Source: an uncultured Prevotellaceae bacterium (GTDB lineage Bacteria; Bacteroidota; Bacteroidia; Bacteroidales; Bacteroidaceae). From it: a stretch of 55,680 nt of DNA. Position numbers and translations under genes: made by a program. The notes beneath the pieces are model-generated. The model saw only the letters and a program-made list of their open reading frames with translations, made no database searches and was not told the origin of the DNA. Positions 49,601-55,680 of this stretch are shown here, in pieces (within the stretch, counting starts at the first letter, position 1; the number at the start of each line of letters is the position of its first letter). The stretch lies in the NCBI GenBank assembly GCA_946415645.1, contig CAMKTJ010000014.1, positions 1-55,680 on the forward strand, given 5' to 3'.

Positions 49601-51952
49601 TTACTTTATTCCTTTCAGAGCCTTCTCCAATTCATCCAGATATCGGGAATCAACTTCCAGATCCAGCATATTCCCCTCGCGGTCGAAGAGCTTGAATGTG
49701 GGGTAGCCTTCTATGCCGATGTATTCCTCAATTGCCTCCTGTTGTTCCTCGGGGAGGTTGTAATGGGCCACATTCTCGCCAGAGACTTTGTATTTCTTGA
49801 TGTTATATTCCCATGCTGCTACGGGGCTGCTGTTTGCTAAATACACGTAAGCCATATTGTAGCCTTTCAGTCGTTTGTATTCCTCCTGGCTATGTGAGAG
49901 AGCTTCCTTGCAGGGACCGCACCATGTTCCCCAGATGTCCAGTAACACTATCTTACCTTTGTAGGGTTCCAGAATCTTCTGCAGCAGTTGCTTGCCGTCG
50001 CTGATATCCTTCAGGTCGTCAGATGATTTCAGTATCTGTTTGTCGAGTCTGATGTTCTCTGTGGCAATGTACTTGTTGTTTAGGTTCTCTATTGATTTTA
50101 TGGCCATGGGGTTCTGAGCCACCGTCTTAAAGGTGTCTATTGCCCCTGTGGTGAGTGACGATTGCTTCTCTTCAATATAGTCATAAACAAAGTGGGAGAA
50201 AAGGACATCCTTTAGGATAGGTGCAATGCCCAGTGAGTCGGCCCTCTGGTCACAGTCCTTCAGCTTTGTCATGATATATCGGCTGTTCCCGACTCTTTGC
50301 ATTCTTGGGTTTGAATCGTTAAGGATTTTATTTACCTCCTTGATTAGGTCGGCATTTTTCTCGTTTTCTTCCTTTGCAATCTGTTCTTTCTCTTCCTGTG
50401 TGGGGGCTTTTTCGACACGAGCCACAGCAGCCCTCCAGAATTTGCTCCAGCGCGTCAGCAGCGCTAATTCCTCCTCGTCGGAGGCTATATCCTCAATATG
50501 GTCTGCATAGGTCCAGGAATAAGTATAACTGCGTTTGGCTATCTCGTGCTCTAGATAGTTCTTAAGGAAATTTTCCCCCTCGTTGTGTAGCGTGTAAGGC
50601 TCCTCTAACTTTGACATGAAAGTATTGTATGCATACTGGCGTGCATTGTCGGGCAGAACGCCCTCTTTTGTCTCGAAACGTGCTCTCATAAAGGCACTTG
50701 CCTGATTGCAAAGCGAATTGCCTTTTTGGTAATTGCAGAATCGGGTAGAGAGGGTGGGGTGTTTCTGGCAGAGCATGTCTATGTCGGCATACTTTGCTCT
50801 GAGAAGACTGTCTGTCTGGGCAATGTACTTGTCAATGTCGCCGCCTTTGCTTATCTTTATTTTATCATTGTCCAGCGGGTATCTTATGAGCTCGTTCTGC
50901 ACACGGCTGTTCTTGCCCATGAAGAAATGCTGTCCTCCAATGATATCAAAGACAATCATATACGTCTCGCCAGGTTCAACGGGAACACTGATTTTCGTTT
51001 TGAAAAAACTGATATTTACTTGGGAAGTGTTCAGTAGCGGCATCTTGATTTCAAAGCGTCCAAGGGAATCAATATCATCGCTATATTCAATGGGATCCTT
51101 CTGAAAGAGGTCTGTAGTCTCTATTGTAATCTTGTTGCCAAGTTTATTTCTCGCCACGTCAGGAAGACCTACCAACACGCCGCTAACGGTTGTGGTATCC
51201 GGCTGGTAATGCGTGTCCTTGAAGTTTACTTGTGTATCTTTCTGGGGATAGTCGGGCAGGCTAAGGGAGGTAATCATGCTGTATTCCTCCTGCTTGCCGT
51301 CGATGCTGATGGCGCGGATACCATTCTTGCTTTTACCCACCTCAACGGCTATCTCTTTGTCATCATTCTCTAAGGTGAAAGAGTACTGGTCTTTTTCTGC
51401 CTTTGTCTTATTGCAGTTCCAGATTTTACCACTGTAGATGGCATGGTTGTCCAAGATGCTTATCTCGCAATCGCCACTTTTCTCGTTGCGCCAATGTGTC
51501 CAGACGTTTTCTTTCATGCTTTCCTCTTCTGGCATTATGTTCAGTAATTGGAATGGGGTGTTGTCAACGCCTTCTTTCAGGATAAACATTGTTGTCTTTT
51601 TGGGTAAGGGCTCGAAGTGGAAAACCACATCCTGTCCTCTGTCGCCTACAATGAATAAATCCTTGCCAGGCTGTTCACCTTCTGTCTCTTTCAGTGTATA
51701 ACGCTTATTGTCTGCCATTAGTTGCAGGGTAGAGAATTTGCCAATCTCGTCTTTAGAACTAAGGGTGACGTGTGCCATCACTCGTGTCTCGTCTTTGGCG
51801 AACTCTACTCGTGTAATTTCCATCTTGATGCCCAGAAGTATTTCCAGCAAGTTTGCTCTGACGGTTGGCTTCTCCCATATCACAGTTTTGTCTTTTGCCT
51901 GAGTGGCTAAAGCGACGACCGCCAACAAAGCGATGATTAATGTCTTTTTCAT
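49601..51952 (-). CDS. TlpA-type thioredoxin-fold protein, DUF4369-like
   Basis: Periplasmic thiol-disulfide protein of the large Bacteroidetes type. The 783 residues carry a signal peptide (MKKTLIIALLAVVALATQA), a long N-terminal beta and helical part with a DUF4369-like stretch (VSGVLVGLPDVARNKLG, near 260-340), and a thioredoxin domain from about 665. The active site WCGPC is at 677-681 (IWGTWCGPCKEAL), and the cis-proline is in EGYPTFKLFDR. It is the last gene of a PadR, PspC, DUF1573-like, TlpA run; gap 43 bases. Confidence 0.9.
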   Translation of the reverse strand: MKKTLIIALLAVVALATQAKDKTVIWEKPTVRANLLEILLGIKMEITRVEFAKDETRVMAHVTLSSKDEIGKFSTLQLMADNKRYTLKETEGEQPGKDLFIVGDRGQDVVFHFEPLPKKTTMFILKEGVDNTPFQLLNIMPEEESMKENVWTHWRNEKSGDCEISILDNHAIYSGKIWNCNKTKAEKDQYSFTLENDDKEIAVEVGKSKNGIRAISIDGKQEEYSMITSLSLPDYPQKDTQVNFKDTHYQPDTTTVSGVLVGLPDVARNKLGNKITIETTDLFQKDPIEYSDDIDSLGRFEIKMPLLNTSQVNISFFKTKISVPVEPGETYMIVFDIIGGQHFFMGKNSRVQNELIRYPLDNDKIKISKGGDIDKYIAQTDSLLRAKYADIDMLCQKHPTLSTRFCNYQKGNSLCNQASAFMRARFETKEGVLPDNARQYAYNTFMSKLEEPYTLHNEGENFLKNYLEHEIAKRSYTYSWTYADHIEDIASDEEELALLTRWSKFWRAAVARVEKAPTQEEKEQIAKEENEKNADLIKEVNKILNDSNPRMQRVGNSRYIMTKLKDCDQRADSLGIAPILKDVLFSHFVYDYIEEKQSSLTTGAIDTFKTVAQNPMAIKSIENLNNKYIATENIRLDKQILKSSDDLKDISDGKQLLQKILEPYKGKIVLLDIWGTWCGPCKEALSHSQEEYKRLKGYNMAYVYLANSSPVAAWEYNIKKYKVSGENVAHYNLPEEQQEAIEEYIGIEGYPTFKLFDREGNMLDLEVDSRYLDELEKALKGIK

Positions 51953-51995
51953 CGTGTGTTATACCTAAATTTATATAATATCTTAGTGTGTTGTT

Positions 51996-52559
51996 TTATT
52001 CTTCTATTTCCTCAGCATCGACGCTAATGTTATCAGGTGTCTGGTAGTTTCCGGTAAGGTTGAGAACCAGGGGCGAATCGGGGAAGTTGCCATATACCTT
52101 GATGGAGTAGGAGAAGGGGCCTTCTTCACCTTCTGCAGGATGAAGCATGGCGCGGATGGCAAGATACTTTCCAGGTTCCGTATCGGTGGGCAGAGTCATG
52201 TGTGTTTTTTTGGAGATTTTATGTTCCTTCGCTTTGCCTTCTTCGTAATTTGTCCATTGAACGTGGTATTCTTTTTCTACCGTTTGGGTCCCACGAGGGT
52301 AGACGAGTTCCACGCGGTCGCTGGAGGGTATCACGCTGTCGATGCACAGATCTTCAGTTCCGGTGTTCTGTATCACCCATTCTCTGCCCTTCGAGTAGTT
52401 GGGTTTATTCGTTACGGTGTCAATGTTGCACTCGGTTTTACTTATCATTGTGATTTCTGTTCCTGTTTCCTCACCGGACTCATAGGAGATGAAGCCGCAA
52501 CTGTTGAGCAGGCTGGCACAAACCAGCACTGCTACTGTTGATAATGTTTCTTTTTTCAT
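51996..52559 (-). CDS. Lipoprotein with DUF1573-like domain
   Basis: The 187 residues have a lipobox near the start (CASLLNSC, Cys21) and one Ig-like domain with WVIQNTGTEDLCIDSVIPSSD, close in style to DUF1573 proteins, and a C-terminal strand NFPDSPLVLNLTGNY. It follows the PspC-domain gene by 7 bases and precedes the TlpA-type gene. Function unknown. Confidence 0.8.
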   Translation of the reverse strand: MKKETLSTVAVLVCASLLNSCGFISYESGEETGTEITMISKTECNIDTVTNKPNYSKGREWVIQNTGTEDLCIDSVIPSSDRVELVYPRGTQTVEKEYHVQWTNYEEGKAKEHKISKKTHMTLPTDTEPGKYLAIRAMLHPAEGEEGPFSYSIKVYGNFPDSPLVLNLTGNYQTPDNISVDAEEIEE

Positions 52560-52566
52560 TGTGTGT

Positions 52567-54267
52567 TTATTTAGCTTCTTGCTCTTCAGTCTTTACTACT
52601 TTTACTTCGCGAATCTTTACTTGTTCAGAGCATTCGTGTGCCTTGATGATGATCTTGAACTTGCCGGCATCCACATGAGGGATGGCACTCCAATGATATA
52701 CCCAGTCCTCTCCTTCTACGGAGAAATCATACCAGGAAGTTTCATTTTCTCTTTCCATGTGAGGGAACATCATCTTGTATTCACCTACTTCATCGTAACC
52801 AATAGTGTTGATATGAAGGCCATTCTCTGATGGATGCAGCACAGCTTCTTTCTCTATGCCGCCGTCCATATAGCTGAAGGTATAGGTAAGACCTGCATCG
52901 TACCCTTCCGTCAATGACATGAACTGATAGGCGCCTTCCTCGGGCAAATCTACTTCTTTCTCGAATATGGCTGAATAGGTATATTCATCATGGTTTTCCG
53001 CCTCAAGACAGATTGCATAATGTGGAAGATCGCTGAACCCGGTACGGTATTCGGCAAAATCCTCGTCAAGGTTGGTGTGTGTCTTTAGCGTCCAGCCTAT
53101 TGATGACAGTTTCTTCTGGTTCTGGCTGAATTCCACTTCGTGCCACTCTTTATCTTCCCATTCAGAAATCTTAATGCCTGTTCCTATTAAACCGGCAATC
53201 CCAAGTCCAATAGCTATAATCCATACTATAACAAGGGTTGTTATTACGGATGAAGGAAGCTTCTTACCGCCTTGCAGTAAGCGTATGATACCGAAGACGG
53301 GAAGTACCATTACTATAAACCCGCAAATCAGGGTTGTAAGGAGCAATGGCTGGCATGTGGCGACAAAGGAGGAGAACTCTGGGAAAAACGGCAATCCGCC
53401 TAATAACCCCAGTATCATAGATGTGCTGATTCCTGCAACAATGATTATGCCAATAAGCAGGCCTATGGAAAAAAGGATAAAGGGAAACAGGACTGTTATT
53501 CCGATAGCAACTACCAGTACCTTCAGGCAACCGCCGGCATAATTACTCTGGTCGCGTTGTTGTGCAATAGGACGCTGTGATTCGTCCATTACCTGCTGAG
53601 CCAGGTTCTGCGGATTGATAGGCTTACCCTTCATGCGCAAGCGGTCTTCGGGGGCCCAGGCTACGGGCATTAAGATAGATAATACGATATATGCGATGAT
53701 GAGGGCAAATCCCCAGAACTGGATATGGAAGAAGAAATGATGACCCGGCAACCACCATAGCAGATTGAAGGTGGAGCCCACAAAGGATAGCAGTATGATA
53801 GCAACATAGCCTATACGCCACCATAGTACATCACCCCCGAAGTATGCGGCAAAGCCGGAGAGCACGCCGCTCACCTTCTTGTCGTAAGGATCACGATAGA
53901 GGCGTTTGCCCTCTCTTCCATTCATGCAGGGAGAATCTGCAGAATTCTCATTTCCATTGGATTTTCCCTCGCCCACGGGAGAAGGGTCAGAGGAGAGGTC
54001 GTCTGCACCATCTATCTCTTCGGGTTTTCCCAGTCGCTGGATAATATCCGTTACATGGTCTATATTGATAGCTTCTATGCCCTGTGCTTTCACTTCATCT
54101 AGCAATTCTGCGATGCGAGCCTCAATGTCGTCTGCTATTTCCTCACCTCCTTCACGGGAACGGAAGTAATTGCGGAGCGACTGCTCGTAGGTAGAGAGCA
54201 TTTCGTAAGCATCCTCGTCAATAGGGAAGAGACGTCCGCATAGGTTGATTGTAATATTCTTTTTCAT
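52567..54267 (-). CDS. PspC-domain membrane protein
   Basis: The 566 residues begin with a cytoplasmic segment (INLCGRLFPIDEDAYEMLSTYEQSL then EIADDIEARIAELLDEV, as found in other Bacteroidetes PspC proteins). A PspC domain follows at about 120-185 (KRLYRDPYDKKVSGVLSGFAAYFGG), then several membrane segments to about 350, then a periplasmic domain to the end. A loop at about 95-120 (SSDPSPVGEGKSNGNENSAD) is repeat-derived and low complexity. The start overlaps the padR stop (ATGA), so the regulator and this protein are translationally coupled. Envelope-stress sensing is inferred from the PspC family. Confidence 0.88.
   Translation of the reverse strand: MKKNITINLCGRLFPIDEDAYEMLSTYEQSLRNYFRSREGGEEIADDIEARIAELLDEVKAQGIEAINIDHVTDIIQRLGKPEEIDGADDLSSDPSPVGEGKSNGNENSADSPCMNGREGKRLYRDPYDKKVSGVLSGFAAYFGGDVLWWRIGYVAIILLSFVGSTFNLLWWLPGHHFFFHIQFWGFALIIAYIVLSILMPVAWAPEDRLRMKGKPINPQNLAQQVMDESQRPIAQQRDQSNYAGGCLKVLVVAIGITVLFPFILFSIGLLIGIIIVAGISTSMILGLLGGLPFFPEFSSFVATCQPLLLTTLICGFIVMVLPVFGIIRLLQGGKKLPSSVITTLVIVWIIAIGLGIAGLIGTGIKISEWEDKEWHEVEFSQNQKKLSSIGWTLKTHTNLDEDFAEYRTGFSDLPHYAICLEAENHDEYTYSAIFEKEVDLPEEGAYQFMSLTEGYDAGLTYTFSYMDGGIEKEAVLHPSENGLHINTIGYDEVGEYKMMFPHMERENETSWYDFSVEGEDWVYHWSAIPHVDAGKFKIIIKAHECSEQVKIREVKVVKTEEQEAK
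53966..53997 (-). repeat. Intergenic-type GC-rich hairpin inside the PspC gene
   Basis: CCCTCGCCC-ACG-GGGAGAAGGG (plus strand) encodes part of SSDPSPVGEGK on the minus strand. Similar CCCTCNCCC-GGGAG hairpins are common between bacterial genes. Confidence 0.5.
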
Positions 54268-54587
54268 TGTTTTAAATAGTTTACGGTGTTAGAAATCTCG
54301 TTCCAGGCAAGGTCCATTTCTGTTAGGAATCCTTGACCCTCGGCAGTTAGGCAGTAATACTTACGAGGCGGCCCCTGCGTGCTCTCCTGCCATTCATAGG
54401 CGAGCAGGCCATCCTTCTTCAGGCGCGTCAGCAGCGGGTAGAGCGTCCCTTCCACCACCAGCAGGTTAGCTTCCTTCAGTTGCTGGATGATATCCGACGC
54501 ATAAGCCGCCTGCCGCTTCAGGAGCAGGAGTATGCAGTACTCCAACATTCCCTTGCGCATCTGCGATTTAGCATTGTTAATGTCCAT
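54264..54587 (-). CDS. PadR-family transcriptional regulator
   Basis: Winged-helix repressor type. The 107 residues contain MRKGMLEYCILLLLKRQAAYA, the recognition region LLVVEGTLYPLLTRLKKDGLLAYEW and the wing ESTQGPPRKYYCLTAEG, the PadR pattern. The short C-terminal helix (LDLAW-type MDLAWNEISNTVNYLKQ) is for dimerisation. It is first in the operon with the PspC-domain gene, whose start overlaps its stop. No operator is assigned; autoregulation is likely by analogy. Confidence 0.93.
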   Translation of the reverse strand: MDINNAKSQMRKGMLEYCILLLLKRQAAYASDIIQQLKEANLLVVEGTLYPLLTRLKKDGLLAYEWQESTQGPPRKYYCLTAEGQGFLTEMDLAWNEISNTVNYLKQ

Positions 54588-54602
54588 AATATAAAGGTGC
54601 AG

Positions 54603-54792
54603 AATTTTAGGAAGTTAAATTGGAAGTTAAATTGGAAGTAAACTCGCTACGCTCGTGGAAGTTATAAAAGGACAATACCATATAAGTATACTTCATCTTA
54701 AGCTATCGTCCAGTGCAAAGCGCTTAACTTCCAGCCATCAACGCTGGCGTAACTCCTTATTTAACTTCATTTTATAACTCCTGGAAGTTGAA
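54603..54792. repeat. GGAAGTTAAATT repeats and inverted copies
   Basis: GGAAGTTAAATT occurs twice in tandem (12-base period) plus a partial third at 54608-54640, and AACTTCCAG and TTTAACTTC (about 54727-54770) are inverted relatives, with GGAAGTTGAATAAG at about 54782-54795. The 213-base gap (54588-54800) holds no gene. Confidence 0.65.
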
Positions 54793-54800
54793 TAAGTTTA

Positions 54801-54998
54801 TTAGTATTGATAGGGGGCTCTGGGAGCCAAAAGCCATAAAACCAGGTATGCCATCAGTCCGAAGCCGAAGCCGAAGAAGGCGACAAGGAATCCTACACGT
54901 ACCAGCAGAGGGTCAATATCGAAGTACTCAGCCAAGCCGCCGCATACACCACCAATTTTCTTGTCTGTGTTAGACAAATAGAAACGTTTGTTGTTCAT
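54801..54998 (-). CDS. Small PspC-domain protein
   Basis: The 65 residues are a single PspC domain: RFYLSNTDKKIGGVCGGLAEYFDIDPLLVR, then two membrane-type stretches (VGFLVAFFGFGFGLMAYLVLWLLA). I start at ATG 54998; the 39 upstream codons in frame are not PspC-like. PspC proteins act with the phage-shock response, here perhaps with the larger PspC protein downstream. Gap to padR 213 bases. Confidence 0.9.
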   Translation of the reverse strand: MNNKRFYLSNTDKKIGGVCGGLAEYFDIDPLLVRVGFLVAFFGFGFGLMAYLVLWLLAPRAPYQY

Positions 54999-55040
54999 AA
55001 TACTTTTGTTTTTAAAAGGATATTTTTTAGTTTTCTGCTG

Positions 55041-55048
55041 CAAATTAA
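55041..55048 (-). promoter_or_regulatory. Weak promoter box of the small PspC gene
   Basis: TTAATTTG then CA on the minus strand, about 43 bases upstream of the ATG; differs from TAnnTTTG at one position. Confidence 0.4.
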
Positions 55049-55152
55049 AGGAGAAATATAATACCTTGCAATACATAGTACCTGAAAAATGCACAAAAGA
55101 AACATTATTTAACATTTGGAGGCATCAAAATGGGGAATAGGAACCAATAGGA

Positions 55153-55190
55153 TACAAAAAAAGAGTGCCCTATTCTGAGCACTCTTTAAT
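55153..55190 (-). terminator. Terminator of the acyl-CoA dehydrogenase gene
   Basis: On the minus strand AAAGAGTGC (55179-55187), a 10-base loop, GCACTCTTT (55160-55168), followed by seven T residues. Confidence 0.9.
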
Positions 55191-55225
55191 AATGAGAATT
55201 TTCTTAAACTATATGTCTTAGTTTC

Positions 55226-55680
55226 TTATTCTGCTTGAGCTGCCTTGAAGCTTTCCAGATCCTCTACCTGGAATGCCTTGATGTAAGCAGACTTGCCGAG
55301 AACATCTTCCTCGGTCATGCGAACATATACGTTGGCACTCTTCTCGAAGAGCTCAGGAGCCTTAGTGGCATCGCGGAGGATGAGGAGTGACATAACGAGT
55401 TCGGCAGTCATATCGTACAGACGGCGAGCAAGGAAGTCCTGTGCATCCTGATTCTCCAGGGCCTTAACAGCGGCGAGAGCCTCCTCGTAAACGGGGATGA
55501 GCTTCTCAACACGGGCCTTGAGAGCAGCGTTAGCCTCAGCAGGCAGTGCAGCCAGCATGTCCTTGATGTTGTTGAGCATAGTGCCGTTGGTGATGTAGCG
55601 GATAGCAGCTACAACCTGCAACTGAGTGGTACCCTCGTAGATAGAGAAGATACGAGCATCGCGGAACAAACGTTGGCTCT
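55226..55680 (-). CDS. Acyl-CoA dehydrogenase, C-terminal end; start outside window
   Basis: FAD-dependent enzyme that oxidises acyl-CoA thioesters. Only the last 150 residues are in the window. The segment QRLFRDARIFSIYEGTTQLQ is the conserved C-terminal helix and FAD/substrate signature of the family; the rest (MLAALPAEANAALKARVEKL) is a helical C-terminal extension found in longer acyl-CoA dehydrogenases (about 600 residues). The frame is open to the edge, so the true start lies beyond 55680. Confidence 0.88.
   Translation of the reverse strand, partial: SQRLFRDARIFSIYEGTTQLQVVAAIRYITNGTMLNNIKDMLAALPAEANAALKARVEKLIPVYEEALAAVKALENQDAQDFLARRLYDMTAELVMSLLILRDATKAPELFEKSANVYVRMTEEDVLGKSAYIKAFQVEDLESFKAAQAE

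Overview
The window looks like chromosomal DNA from a gut-type Bacteroidales bacterium, most probably Prevotella-like. The grounds are Bacteroidetes promoters (a TAnnTTTG -7 box, sometimes with TTTG about 19 bases upstream), few Shine-Dalgarno sites, a probable type IX secretion tail, and Bacteroidetes-style genes: DUF4369/TlpA, PspC/PadR, OstA-like, and glycoside hydrolases GH92, GH125, GH115 and GH10. I saw no phage, insertion sequence or CRISPR array. Assignments rest on reading translated sequence and motifs; no database search was run.

Region 1 (1-17000, nearly all minus strand) is housekeeping: partial purB, tRNA-Val, and a close-packed run transcribed guaB, parvulin, SurA-like, OstA-like, small membrane protein, mutL, trpS. 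Then come recQ, clpX-clpP-tig and lptB. The guaB run ties purine synthesis to outer-membrane biogenesis, mismatch repair and tRNA charging.

Region 2 (17000-29000) has a divergent mlaE-mlaF lipid transport pair, then on the minus strand an M16 peptidase, a lipoprotein, der and a DUF2007 zinc-ribbon protein. A GH10 xylanase lies behind greA. Two secreted proteins on the plus strand are followed by a 556-base repeat-rich gap.

Region 3 (29000-41500) has groES-groEL behind a sigma-54-like promoter, an alpha-mannoside locus (GH92, GH125, double transglutaminase-like lipoprotein), cutC, queA-nudix and an unknown lipoprotein. Region 4 (41500-49600) has exonuclease III, a GH115 alpha-glucuronidase, and a cobalamin riboswitch in front of a DASS dicarboxylate transporter and an outer-membrane porin, then a glycerophosphodiesterase. 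Region 5 (49600-55680) has a PadR, PspC, DUF1573-like, TlpA operon, a second small PspC protein and the end of an acyl-CoA dehydrogenase.

The most interesting signals are: (a) a B12 riboswitch that appears to control a dicarboxylate transporter plus porin, which would fit B12-dependent succinate/propionate metabolism; (b) about ten small arrays of degenerate 7-base repeats, three of them inside reading frames (a signal peptide, queA, and a transglutaminase linker) and one supplying a start codon; (c) a sigma-54-like groESL promoter with TGTCA repeats; and (d) a 50-base hairpin element present twice, with a third partial inverted copy.
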